DNA of 10,306 nucleotides from positions 1 through 10,306 of the forward strand of contig PMAL01000158.1 of NCBI GenBank assembly GCA_003152555.1, written 5' to 3'. Below are positions 1-7,105 of this stretch, in pieces; position 1 is the first letter of the stretch, and each line of letters starts with the position of its first letter. Under the pieces are notes generated by a model. The model did not search any database. It was given only the letters and a program-made list of their open reading frames with translations, and was not told where the DNA came from. The DNA comes from Acidimicrobiaceae bacterium (GTDB lineage: Bacteria > Actinomycetota > Acidimicrobiia > Acidimicrobiales > RAAP-2). A program made the position numbers and the translations under genes.

Positions 1-692
1 ACAGGGAACGCGACGGAAAGTCAATTTGCTTTGGCGGCTATTCCAATATGTTCGTCGTCGATGAGAACTACGCCGTCCACGTTGCGGACGCACTGGACCT
101 AGAAGGTATCGCACCCTTGATGTGTGCGGGCATAACGCTGTACTCGCCACTCAAGCATTGGGGCGCGACGTCGGGGTCGAAGGTTGGCATTGTCGGTCTC
201 GGCGGTCTCGGACATCTGGGCCTCAAGTTTGCGAAGGCGCTCGGCGCGGAGACGACTGTTTTTTCGCACTCCGACAACAAGAGAGCCGACGCGATTCGTC
301 TCGGCGCCGATCACTTCGTCGTGATGCCCGGACAGGCAGACGAATCCAAGAACGCGGGACCCTACGACCTCATCATTAGTACCGTGTCGGCCGACATTGA
401 TCTGGCGCCGTATCTGGATCTACTCAAGTTAGACGGCAGCCTCGTGCTCGTCGGCCTTTCGGGCAAACCCAACGCGATCGACACATTCCAACTGGTGGGT
501 CAGCGTCGGACGCTCTCCGGGTCGTGCGCGGGCGGAGTGAGTGAACTTCAAGAGATGATGGATTTTTGCGCGGAGCACAATATAACGAGTGACGTTGAGG
601 TTGTGACGGCACGCGACATCAAGACCGCGTATGAGAGAACGATCGCGAGCGACGTGAAGTACCGTTTCGTCATTGACGCTTCGACCTTCTGA
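1..692 (+). CDS. Zinc-dependent, NADP-type alcohol dehydrogenase, 5' part missing
   Basis: The reading frame is open from the left edge (first full codon at base 3) to the TGA at 690-692, so about 229 C-terminal residues of a roughly 350-residue enzyme are present. The ATG at 48 is internal: the residues before it read GGYSNMFVVDE, the conserved segment just ahead of the cofactor domain in cinnamyl-alcohol-dehydrogenase/YahK-like enzymes. PLMCAGITLYSPL follows; its Cys (codon 123-125) matches the third ligand of the catalytic zinc. The Rossmann motif GLGGLGHLG is encoded at about 195-221. The segment VFSHSDNKR after the second strand resembles the Ser/Lys pattern that favours NADPH in this family. 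The first two catalytic zinc ligands and the structural-zinc cysteines lie outside the window. The expected reaction is reversible reduction of an aldehyde to a primary alcohol in the cytoplasm; the substrate cannot be told. The family is firm, the exact subfamily less so. Confidence 0.93.
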   Translation, partial: RERDGKSICFGGYSNMFVVDENYAVHVADALDLEGIAPLMCAGITLYSPLKHWGATSGSKVGIVGLGGLGHLGLKFAKALGAETTVFSHSDNKRADAIRLGADHFVVMPGQADESKNAGPYDLIISTVSADIDLAPYLDLLKLDGSLVLVGLSGKPNAIDTFQLVGQRRTLSGSCAGGVSELQEMMDFCAEHNITSDVEVVTARDIKTAYERTIASDVKYRFVIDASTF

Positions 693-712
693 CCGCTGGT
701 TTTCTCGCTTCC

Positions 713-735
713 GGTCAGTTTGGTGGGCACTGACC
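713..735. repeat. Inverted repeat just after the alcohol dehydrogenase gene
   Basis: GGTCAGT (713-719) and ACTGACC (729-735) are perfect complements separated by 9 bases, starting 20 bases past the dehydrogenase stop codon. The position suits a transcript-end hairpin, but no T-run follows the stem on either strand, so an intrinsic terminator is not supported. It may simply be a 3' RNA-stabilising stem or chance. Confidence 0.35.
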
Positions 736-868
736 AACTTCCACGGCGGACGTCATTGGCCCGATTGCGCGGCGATTGAAGCTTCGTCGCGCCACGATCG
801 AGTCAGCGAACTCGGCCCTGTGATTGCCCATTGACTTCCTGCAATACTCAAGCCCAGAACGGGGAGCA

Positions 869-2434
869 ATGGCCGAATTAGTCAGGAAGACCGCCGAGCG
901 TAAGGGTGACGAAACAGCGATCATCGATGAAGCCGGTGAGATGTCGTGGTCGCACTTCAACAGTCGCGTTAACCGCGTCATCCATCTCCTGCGTTCGTTG
1001 GGCGTGCAACCGGGCGACACGATTGCCGTCATGTCGGGCAATCGACGGGAGCTTTTCGAGGTTGGCGCCGCCGCGATTCACTCGTCGTTGATCTTTGTGC
1101 CCGTCAATTGGCACTGGGTGAGTCGGGAACTGGCGTACGTGCTGGGCGACTCCGACGCCAAAGTGCTCTTCGTCGAGGATCAGTTTGCCGACACTGCGTT
1201 CGCGGCGTGCCGTGACCCGCAGGCCGAGGGATGTCCGCACCGGATCATCATTGGTGCCAAAGAAGTTCCGGGCTTCGCAAACTACGAGCAACTGATCGGC
1301 GAACAGGAGAGCAGCGAGCCCGAGGGCCAGGCGACCGGTGGTCCCATGTTTTATACGTCGGGCACCACTGGTTTTCCCAAGGGCGTGCGCGGCGCCATCA
1401 ATCAGACTGGCAACGACGTGGGAATTATCGAGCTGATTGCTCTTGGCGCGGGTGCCGCGCTGCACATTCTCCAAGACGGTGTCACCCTGTTGGACGGTCC
1501 GGGCTACCACTCGGCGCAGCTCGCGCTCTCGCTCTACCCTCTGCTCGGACTCGGCAGTACGTGTGTCATGCGTCAGCATTTTGACGCGGCCTCAATGCTG
1601 TCCCTGGTCGATCGTCACCACGTGACCAACGTGCACCTCGTGCCCACCCAGTTCGGACGGTTGCTCAAGTTAAGCGACGAACAGAAGCGCAGTTTCGATG
1701 GCTCGTCGCTCGTGTCCGTCATCCATGGTGCGGCGCCGTGTCCCGTGCAGGTGAAGCAAGCGATGATTGAGTGGTGGGGTCCCGTGTTGAGCGAATATTA
1801 CGGCGGCACCGAGAGCGGGTTCCTGACCGTGATTCATGGCCCGCAGTGGCTTGAGCGGCCGGGCAGCGTCGGCAAATCGCTGGGGTCGTGCGAGGTGACG
1901 ATTGTTGACGACGAAGGTGAGTCATGCGAGCCGGGCCATGTCGGGCAGATCTACTGGAGGAATCTCAGCGGTTCGGATTTTTCTTATCACAAGGCCCAGG
2001 GCAAGACCGACGCCGCGCACCTCACGCCGGGCATCGCGACACTGGGCGACGTTGGACACCTCGACGATGAAGGTTTTCTCTTTCTGAGCGATCGCAAGAT
2101 CGACATGATCGTCAGCGGTGGCGTGAATATCTATCCCGCCGAGATCGAAGGTGTGCTGGTGACACATCCGGCCGTGGCCGACGCCGCGGTGTTTGGCGTG
2201 CCCGATGAGGACAAGGGTGAACAGGTGAAGGCGGCGGTTGAACTCGTGAAAGGCTTCACTGCGTCCTCGCAGCTTGCGGACGAACTCATTGCCTACGCGC
2301 GCGGAAGTCTGGCTGGCTACAAGGCGCCCAAGTCGATCGACTTTGAAGGGCATCTGCCTCGTTCCGAGACCGGCAAACTCTTCAAGCGGTATTTACGTGA
2401 CCCATATTGGGATGACGTCGGCCGCGCGATTTAG
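869..2434 (+). CDS. AMP-dependent acyl-CoA synthetase (ANL superfamily)
   Basis: Adenylate-forming enzyme that activates a carboxylic acid with ATP to an acyl-AMP and transfers it to CoA. From the ATG at 869 it has 521 residues, usual for the family. ANL motifs appear in order: phosphate-binding loop YTSGTTGFPKG (about 162-172), YYGGTESG (310-317), the ribose-binding Asp of TLGDVGHLDDEG (Asp394), hinge region SDRKIDMIVSGGVNIYPAEIE (Arg409), and PRSETGK near the C-terminus with the catalytic Lys503. All key residues are intact. The frame can also open at a TTG at 824, directly after an in-frame TGA at 821, but no ribosome site precedes it. The ATG has GGGGAG at 861-866, although only 2 bases away, and protein homology to the family begins at about that Met, so 869 is preferred. 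The substrate (fatty, aromatic or other acid) is unknown. It lies 176 bases after the alcohol dehydrogenase on the same strand, compatible with an alcohol-to-acid-to-acyl-CoA route, which is inference. Confidence 0.93.
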   Translation: MAELVRKTAERKGDETAIIDEAGEMSWSHFNSRVNRVIHLLRSLGVQPGDTIAVMSGNRRELFEVGAAAIHSSLIFVPVNWHWVSRELAYVLGDSDAKVLFVEDQFADTAFAACRDPQAEGCPHRIIIGAKEVPGFANYEQLIGEQESSEPEGQATGGPMFYTSGTTGFPKGVRGAINQTGNDVGIIELIALGAGAALHILQDGVTLLDGPGYHSAQLALSLYPLLGLGSTCVMRQHFDAASMLSLVDRHHVTNVHLVPTQFGRLLKLSDEQKRSFDGSSLVSVIHGAAPCPVQVKQAMIEWWGPVLSEYYGGTESGFLTVIHGPQWLERPGSVGKSLGSCEVTIVDDEGESCEPGHVGQIYWRNLSGSDFSYHKAQGKTDAAHLTPGIATLGDVGHLDDEGFLFLSDRKIDMIVSGGVNIYPAEIEGVLVTHPAVADAAVFGVPDEDKGEQVKAAVELVKGFTASSQLADELIAYARGSLAGYKAPKSIDFEGHLPRSETGKLFKRYLRDPYWDDVGRAI

Positions 2435-2515
2435 ATTGCCTCGTTGCCTCCTCGTCGGCGGGCAAATGTGACTTTCCGAAGTACTGACAAAATACGGCTC
2501 AAATGACGAGTCCTA

Positions 2516-3052
2516 TCACAACGCGGTGAGTACGAAATCCGAGAAATGAGCCGAAAAACCCTCTCCCTCGGGGCAAGCACACATAACGCCCGCAAAGGTG
2601 GAAGCGCCAGGCTCTACATATGCGACGGAGGCAAATTTCAACTCGTTCTCATCGGTGGAGTAACTGATATGTATCGCGTCACCTCGTCGTTCGAGCGAAA
2701 GGTTGAGGAAGCTGAACGCTTCGGGAAGGTCGGCGATCATCCAATTCGAATGGTCAATCGTAACTACGGTGCTGAAGCGTAACTTTCCCTCGAAGAGCTC
2801 GATACCGGTCTTAATCCAGTGACTCTCATCAACTCGCACGACCGCGCCCGCTTGGTCATACTGGGCAACGTAGTCGGCCTCAATTCGCACCGTCAGTTTG
2901 AAATCGGAGCTCAGGGCCACGCCATAGACGTGCCCATTGTCTCGAACGTATCCGTAATCGGTGATTGACCAGAAATCCGTGTTGGGATCCGCGTCGACGA
3001 AGACCTCACTGCCGTCGACACTCCATTTTGCAGGCTCATTCAACCAATTCAT
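2516..3052 (-). CDS. DUF1349 (YesU-like) beta-sandwich protein
   Basis: A 178-residue protein of the DUF1349 family, sometimes labelled 'regulation of enolase 1', with a concanavalin-A-like jelly-roll fold. Characteristic stretches are YDQAGAVVRVDESHWIKTGI (65-84), the VVTIDHSNW strand (97-104) and the closing FAGVMCACPEGEGF...FSDF (153-173). Length matches the stand-alone family form. No signal peptide or membrane segment is visible, so it should be cytoplasmic. The ATG at 3052-3050 is preceded by GAGG with 6 bases spacing, a good ribosome site. The biochemical role of the family is not established; sugar or polysaccharide-related binding is only suggested by the fold. It is convergent with the acyl-CoA synthetase (81 bases between stops, no clear terminator seen). 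It lies 227 bases downstream of the TetR gene on the same strand; I see no gene in that gap. Confidence 0.88.
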   Translation of the reverse strand: MNWLNEPAKWSVDGSEVFVDADPNTDFWSITDYGYVRDNGHVYGVALSSDFKLTVRIEADYVAQYDQAGAVVRVDESHWIKTGIELFEGKLRFSTVVTIDHSNWMIADLPEAFSFLNLSLERRGDAIHISYSTDENELKFASVAYVEPGASTFAGVMCACPEGEGFSAHFSDFVLTAL

Positions 3053-3279
3053 TTGTTCCTCGTGTCGGCGAGCGCCACATTTGGGTCAACCGGCCGTGCA
3101 TGAATAGTAGGCGCGAGAGGCTGGTTCGTGAAACAAATGGTTGTGACTGCCGCGTGGCTAATTCGTCAGCGTAGGCTCGATCTCGGTTTCCTCTGGCGGA
3201 GCCTCGCAATCGGTGACGCCTCACGGAAGTTAAAACTTGGCGTTCTCTTCGGAGCCGACTGCGAAGAAACTGGGCAACT

Positions 3280-3918
3280 TCAAGGACGTTTGGTCGACAC
3301 TTCTGGTGCGAGTCCACGGATGATGTAATCGACCACAACCTGGGCGAATCGATCGCTCAGAGTGAGGTGCGACTGCAGAAGGCGATGATACGCAGCGCCG
3401 AAGAGAAGATCGAGGGTGATGTCGACATCGGTCGTCGAGGGTATCTCGCCACGTGTGATGGCTCGTTCGATGATGTAGCGGTGTTGAGTTCGAACGGGTA
3501 TGACGAATCGATCCCTCCACACTTCGGCTAACTCAGGGTCTCGCTGGACTTCGGCAATGAGTCCGACCAATGTGCGACCCGTGACCGTACCCTTCACCGT
3601 GCGAATCCAGCCCCGCAGCGTGGCGAGGAGGTCCCCGCGCAGGTTGCCCGTGTCCGCGATTGGCTGTCGCGCTAAGAAATCGAACATGAATGACTCGAAG
3701 ACGAGGGTCCCTTTGGTTGGCCAACGACGATAGATGGTTGCTTTTCCCACCGACGCCCGCAGAGCCACTTCCTCAATCGTGAGATCGACAAAGCCGCGCT
3801 CCTCAAGTAGTTGCCTCGTGGCGTCGAGTATGGCGAGCCGGGATTGTTCGCTGCGCGGTCGACCACGGCCGGGCGCCTGAGCGGCAGCGGCAGCGGCAGC
3901 GGCAGGAAGTTCAACCAT
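3280..3918 (-). CDS. TetR/AcrR-family repressor, divergent from the DHA2 exporter
   Basis: A 212-residue transcription factor. The N-terminal DNA-binding domain covers about residues 24-70, with helix-turn-helix TIEEVALRASVGKATIYRRW (47-66), the TetR signature including the Y-R-R-W end of the recognition helix. The remaining helices (about 75-205) form the ligand-binding and dimer domain, resembling the TetR C-terminal family with LRGWIRTVKG and FGAAYHRLLQSH segments. Before the domain is a low-complexity tail with eight consecutive alanines (residues 6-13) from a hexanucleotide repeat, then a basic GRGRPRSEQ. The ATG at 3918-3916 has little Shine-Dalgarno, so translation may be weak. The divergent exporter promoter starts within this start codon and a palindrome lies in the shared spacer, so it very likely represses the exporter and itself until an effector binds. 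The effector is unknown. Confidence 0.93.
   Translation of the reverse strand: MVELPAAAAAAAAQAPGRGRPRSEQSRLAILDATRQLLEERGFVDLTIEEVALRASVGKATIYRRWPTKGTLVFESFMFDFLARQPIADTGNLRGDLLATLRGWIRTVKGTVTGRTLVGLIAEVQRDPELAEVWRDRFVIPVRTQHRYIIERAITRGEIPSTTDVDITLDLLFGAAYHRLLQSHLTLSDRFAQVVVDYIIRGLAPEVSTKRP
3881..3904. repeat. GCGGCA hexanucleotide repeat, four perfect copies
   Basis: Four uninterrupted copies of GCGGCA lie inside the 5' end of the TetR gene, encoding eight alanines on the - strand. Because the unit is six bases, gain or loss of copies changes the alanine tract by two residues without shifting the frame. Confidence 0.9.
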
Positions 3919-3947
3919 TGACTTGCAGCATACACGTTAGTTATGAT
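3918..3947 (+). promoter_or_regulatory. Promoter of the DHA2 exporter
   Basis: TTGACT at 3918-3923 and TATGAT at 3942-3947 are separated by 18 bases, each one mismatch from the sigma-70-type consensus. The start site would fall near 3954, about 30 bases before the exporter ATG. The -35 box shares its first base with the start codon of the divergent TetR gene. A weaker divergent promoter (TGAATT, 18 nt, TATCAT on the - strand, -10 at 3948-3943) may serve the TetR gene. Confidence 0.7.
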
Positions 3948-3964
3948 ACGATACGTATCGTTTC
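3945..3964. promoter_or_regulatory. Palindromic operator, probable TetR binding site
   Basis: GATACGATACGTATCGTTTC is symmetric about 3954/3955 with a perfect 14-base core (ACGATACGTATCGT) and one mismatched pair in 20 bases. It overlaps the end of the exporter -10 box and covers the predicted start site. Position, length and dimer symmetry fit a TetR-family operator; that this particular TetR protein binds it is inferred from adjacency. Confidence 0.78.
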
Positions 3965-3971
3965 GTAATTC

Positions 3972-3979
3972 AGGAGGTG
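3972..3979 (+). promoter_or_regulatory. Strong ribosome binding site of the DHA2 exporter
   Basis: AGGAGGTG is a full match to the anti-Shine-Dalgarno core, 6 bases before the ATG at 3986. It fixes the start of the exporter and shows that its long hydrophilic N-terminal tail is probably translated. Confidence 0.85.
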
Positions 3980-3985
3980 TGATTC

Positions 3986-5593
3986 ATGTTCGACACAAAG
4001 ACCGACTTCGAGAGGCGCCACAAGTGGAGGACAGCCAGGACGAGGAGATATCCGGCGTCGGTGTCGACCATTTCGACGGGCGCCGTGACCGGATCATCAT
4101 CACGAGACGATAGGTCGAATCCAACGCTGGGACTTTCCGATCCGGCGCTTGGTCTGGTGCTGGTGGCATCATTCATCGTCGTCCTCGACTTCAGCATTGT
4201 GAACGTCGCCCTGCCGTCCATACGACATGCGTTGGGCTTCGGCGGTGACTCGGTGGAGTGGGTGGTCACGATGTACGCCATCACCTTCAGCGGACTGCTC
4301 ATTCTCGGCGGACGTATTGCCGATCTTTTTGGTCGTCGGCGTACTTTCATCGTGGGCTTACTGGTCTTCACTGGCGCCTCGCTCGCCGCGGGGTGGAGCA
4401 CCGACGCCGCACAACTCATAGTTGCGCGAGCAGTGCAAGGCGTGGGCGCCGCGTTGGTGGCGCCGGCATCTTTGTCACTCATCACCGCCCGTCTCGGCGA
4501 AGGTCAGCGACGCACTCGCGCACTCGCGCTGTACGGGGCCACCGCGTCAATCGGCTTCGTGGCCGGACAGGTCGTTGGTGGCATCTTTGTGCAGTACGTG
4601 GGTTGGACCTGGATTTTCCTCGTCAACGTTCCGGTTGGTGCGGCGGCGGCCATTCTCGCGACTCGCGTGATCACCAACGACCGACAACGAAGCAGGGTTG
4701 CCCATCTTGATATCACTGGAGGAGTGTTGACAACCCTCTCGGTGGCGTCGACCGTGTTCGCGATCTCAGAAGGCACGTCACTAGGGTGGGGACACCCACT
4801 CATCGTCACCGCGATGGTCGTGGCGGCGACCAGCCTCGCCGGGCTCATCAAGGTCGAGAGGATCCATGAGCACCCGCTCATTGACTTACGTCTTCTCGTC
4901 CAGCCGCGCCTCATGACGTCAAGCATTGTTACCTTCCTTATGGGCGCGTGGAACGCCGGCGAGATGGTCGTACTGTCGGTCTACCTCCAACGGTCCCTGC
5001 ATGATTCTCCGTTGTTGACGGGCCTGGTAATTGCGCCCCAGGGGATTATGGGATTTTTCACTGGAATGTTCGGAAGCAGACTGGTCCGTCGTCTCGGGTT
5101 GCGCTGGCTTCTCATCATCTCAACTTTCACGGCCGGAGTTGGCTTCCTCGTACTAACCGATCTGCCATCGAGCGGCCACATCAGCGCGGTGTTCGCTGCG
5201 GTCCTGTTAGTGGGATTCGGCACCGTGGGCACGGTCATGGCCTCTACGATCATGGCGACGCAAGGCATGGCGGAGTCGGATCAGGGCTTTGTTGGTGGTG
5301 TCATTAACACGGCTCGCCAGGTTGGCGCGGCGCTGGGCGTCGCCGTCCTGTTCGTGATCGCCGAAGGAGCCCAGGGCACATCGGGTGGCTCGGCGGTCGG
5401 TGGCGACCGAGTGGCGATGTTGGTCGCTGCTGGCATCGCACTGAGTGGCACGCTGGTCACGTTTTTTGGCACACGATCGAGCTCCAGGGACTCGACGAGC
5501 ACGGAGCGCGCGACGGCGGCGACGCCCGCCGCGCTGCGCCTGCACGCCACGGTCGGCGCCATCGTTCCCATCCACAGACAGCAGAGCAACTAA
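3986..5593 (+). CDS. MFS drug exporter, DHA2 family (14 helices, EmrB/QacA type)
   Basis: A 535-residue inner-membrane proton/drug antiporter of the DHA2 family. Fourteen hydrophobic segments can be read between about residue 55 and 490. Family motifs: LDFSIVNVALPSIR at the end of helix 1 (67-80), motif A GGRIADLFGRRR in the loop between helices 2 and 3 (108-119), the motif B Arg in ARAVQGVGAALVAPA (147-161), and a motif C region in helix 5, GFVAGQVVGG (190-199), where the usual Pro after Gly is Gln. WTWIFLVNVPVG (207-218) is a hallmark of the group. The N-terminus has about 50 hydrophilic, Arg/Ser-rich residues before helix 1, longer than usual, but the start is fixed by a perfect ribosome site. 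Expression is likely controlled by the divergent TetR protein. An aldo/keto reductase remnant follows after 17 bases. The substrate cannot be predicted; export of a toxic organic compound or antibiotic is the normal role. Confidence 0.93.
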   Translation: MFDTKTDFERRHKWRTARTRRYPASVSTISTGAVTGSSSRDDRSNPTLGLSDPALGLVLVASFIVVLDFSIVNVALPSIRHALGFGGDSVEWVVTMYAITFSGLLILGGRIADLFGRRRTFIVGLLVFTGASLAAGWSTDAAQLIVARAVQGVGAALVAPASLSLITARLGEGQRRTRALALYGATASIGFVAGQVVGGIFVQYVGWTWIFLVNVPVGAAAAILATRVITNDRQRSRVAHLDITGGVLTTLSVASTVFAISEGTSLGWGHPLIVTAMVVAATSLAGLIKVERIHEHPLIDLRLLVQPRLMTSSIVTFLMGAWNAGEMVVLSVYLQRSLHDSPLLTGLVIAPQGIMGFFTGMFGSRLVRRLGLRWLLIISTFTAGVGFLVLTDLPSSGHISAVFAAVLLVGFGTVGTVMASTIMATQGMAESDQGFVGGVINTARQVGAALGVAVLFVIAEGAQGTSGGSAVGGDRVAMLVAAGIALSGTLVTFFGTRSSSRDSTSTERATAATPAALRLHATVGAIVPIHRQQSN

Positions 5594-5610
5594 GAGAGAA
5601 GGAGCAAGTC

Positions 5611-5989
5611 ATGAAGTACGTCACATTGGGTAAGTGCGAACCGCGTGTGTCGCGAATCGCATCTGGAACCTGGCAACTCGGAGGCGACTGGGGAGCCCGG
5701 AGCAGCGACTTCCGAGGTGCGAACAACGAGTACAACCTCAAAAGAGTCAACGAACGGAGCGAGATCGCTGCCAAAGAGCTAGGAGTGACCGTCGCGCGGT
5801 TAAGCACTCGCGTGGACGTTGGCCAACCCGTCGATGCACGTCGCGAACGTTGGATCTCGTGATCCCGATCACGTTCGAGAGACACTTGCGGCGGTCGAAC
5901 TTGAGCTTGATGAGCGGTCGCTCTCACGGATCGAGGACATCGTGTGGGACGTCATACCCGTTGGCGAACCGTCGCCCGAGATGGTTTAA
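5611..5989 (+). pseudogene. Aldo/keto reductase, internal deletion plus frameshift
   Basis: The start is intact: ATG at 5611 behind AAGGAG (5599-5604), 17 bases after the exporter stop, so it was the second gene of that operon. Residues 1-27 (MKYVTLGK...VSRIASGTWQLGGDWGA) are the N-terminus of a typical aldo/keto reductase. The next residues (RSSDFRGANNEYNLKRVNE...SEIAAKELGVTVARL) match a region near the C-terminus of these roughly 320-residue proteins, so about 180 central residues are gone, in frame, including the Asp-Tyr-Lys-His catalytic tetrad of the TIM barrel. A second lesion follows: one extra A in GTTAAGC (5802 or 5803) sends the frame to a TGA at 5860-5862. Skipping that base restores ALAWTLANPSMHVANVGSRD, then RETLAAVELELDERSLSRIED and VIPVGEPSPEMV up to the TAA at 5987-5989, a normal family C-terminus. 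The product cannot be a working reductase. The well-preserved remaining sequence suggests recent decay. Confidence 0.88.
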
Positions 5990-6079
5990 ACGGAGCGGAT
6001 CGTGAGACCAACACGTCATTACATGAGTCGCCACGCTGACGCGACGTCACGGGACAACTCGCCAGGAGGAGAACTCACT

Positions 6080-6169
6080 ATGCAAGAATTGCGACGCTCG
6101 TGCAACTGCCACCTCGCATCACTTCGGCGCGAGGCAGCGACGTTCATGAGGGTGAAAGGGATTTGGTAA
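6080..6169 (+). CDS. Unrecognised 29-residue ORF behind a strong ribosome site
   Basis: The ATG at 6080 follows AGGAGGAGA (6064-6072) with 7 bases spacing, among the best ribosome sites in the window. The frame ends at a TAA at 6167-6169, giving a short basic peptide starting MQELRRSCNCHL and ending FMRVKGIW; about two-thirds of its third codon positions are G or C. It ends 24 bases before the beta-hydroxyacid dehydrogenase start. I recognise no family. It could be a small leader peptide coupled to the dehydrogenase, or the stump of a decayed gene: reading one base out of phase (from 6082) gives 34 plausible residues beginning ARIATLVQLPPRITSARG and ending at a TGA at 6184-6186. The flanking aldo/keto reductase wreck makes a decayed start quite possible. 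Confidence 0.35.
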   Translation: MQELRRSCNCHLASLRREAATFMRVKGIW

Positions 6170-6193
6170 GACAGGTACAAGATTGAAAGGCAG

Positions 6194-7105
6194 ATGGTCA
6201 TGAACAACCAAGAATCAGATTCTCCAGTTACCCATGTGGCCGTGGTTGGCGCGGGCACGATGGGCGCAGCAATGGCAACGCGACTTCTCAGCGAGCACTT
6301 TGGCGTCGGAGTATGGTCTCGCAAACCCGAGTCGACACGGTCGCTCGTTGACCTCGGTGCCTCGAGCCATGCAGACGTCAGAGTCGTGGTGGCAGATGCC
6401 GACGTCGTACTGACCATGCTGCCCACGGCGGACGTCACGGTCGAGATGATGTTCAACGCGGGGGGTCTCGAGGCGATGCGCCACAACGCTATATGGGCCC
6501 AAATGGCGACCATCGGAACGAGCGCCACGGAGAGTATCGCTAATTTGGTCCTTGCGCGTCGCCCCGACGTCACCTTCATCGACGCCCCGGTGTCGGGCAG
6601 CAGGGGGCCAGCTGAATCAGGTCAACTCGAGATCCTCGCGTCGGGCGACAGATCACGGGTCCCGCTCCTCGAGAACGTCTTCGACGTACTTGGCAAGAGG
6701 ACACTCTGGCTTGGTCCGGTCGGCTCGGGAAGTTGCATGAAACTAATTCTCAACACCTGGTTGGCGTTTCAGATTGAAGGTGCCGCAGAAGCGGCCTCAC
6801 TGGCCACTCGTTGGAACGTGGATTCCTCGACGCTGCTCGAGGCCCTTCACGACAGCCCACTCGTCTCGCCGTACGCCATGGGCAAACTCGAAAGGATTAT
6901 TGACCGCGACTTTCGTCCGGACTTTTCGCTGGATTGGGCGCTAAAGGATCTTGAACTCGTTGGTGCCAACGCGGGTGACGATGCCGCGCCGATTGCCGCC
7001 GCAATCGCTCTTCGATGGCGCCATCTCGTCGAGACCGTTGCCAGTGGACTCGACGTCAGCGCCGCGGGACTGGGACTTGAATCCTCAACGGGCCAATCTG
7101 ACTGA
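6194..7105 (+). CDS. NAD(P)-dependent beta-hydroxyacid dehydrogenase (3-hydroxyisobutyrate dehydrogenase family)
   Basis: A 303-residue cytoplasmic oxidoreductase, normal length for the family. The N-terminal Rossmann domain opens with VAVVGAGTMGAAMA (15-28, dinucleotide loop GAGTMG at 19-24). The residues after the second strand, WSRKPE with Arg43, resemble NADP-preferring members (inference). The substrate signature DAPVSGSRGPAESGQL spans 130-145. The catalytic Lys is Lys183 in GSGSCMKLILN, with Asn187 also conserved. The all-helical C-terminal domain carries FSLDWALKDLEL (244-255), including the conserved Lys-Asp pair. It would interconvert a beta-hydroxyacid and the corresponding semialdehyde; 3-hydroxyisobutyrate, tartronate and glyoxylate or succinic semialdehyde are the usual substrates, and the sequence does not choose. 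AAAGG at 6186-6190 is 3 bases from the ATG at 6194 and 9 from the in-frame ATG at 6200, so the second ATG may be the true start. The gene appears intact in contrast to its neighbour upstream. Confidence 0.92.
   Translation: MVMNNQESDSPVTHVAVVGAGTMGAAMATRLLSEHFGVGVWSRKPESTRSLVDLGASSHADVRVVVADADVVLTMLPTADVTVEMMFNAGGLEAMRHNAIWAQMATIGTSATESIANLVLARRPDVTFIDAPVSGSRGPAESGQLEILASGDRSRVPLLENVFDVLGKRTLWLGPVGSGSCMKLILNTWLAFQIEGAAEAASLATRWNVDSSTLLEALHDSPLVSPYAMGKLERIIDRDFRPDFSLDWALKDLELVGANAGDDAAPIAAAIALRWRHLVETVASGLDVSAAGLGLESSTGQSD

Noticed and set aside
713..735. Intrinsic terminator for the alcohol dehydrogenase
   Set aside because: The 7-base stem is perfect, but the sequence after it (AACTTCC) has no T-tract; it is listed only as a repeat.
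878..1579. A 233-codon open frame on the - strand inside the acyl-CoA synthetase gene
   Set aside because: It is antisense to a gene with every ANL motif intact, its product is Arg/His/Val-rich with no recognisable domain, and long antisense frames are expected in GC-rich genes.
2546..2782. A 78-codon + strand frame in the DUF1349 gene
   Set aside because: Antisense to a well-matched DUF1349 protein and without domain features.
3053..3279. Possible small genes in the gap between the DUF1349 and TetR genes
   Set aside because: The frames there read as Arg-rich, unstructured peptides without ribosome sites. A 6-base stem (TCTTCG/CGAAGA at 3246-3267) lies after the TetR stop but has no adjoining T-run on the - strand, so neither gene nor terminator is claimed.
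6019..6579. A 186-codon - strand frame spanning the gap before the dehydrogenase
   Set aside because: Most of it is antisense to the dehydrogenase Rossmann domain and the product has no recognisable family; the part over the gap alone does not support a gene.
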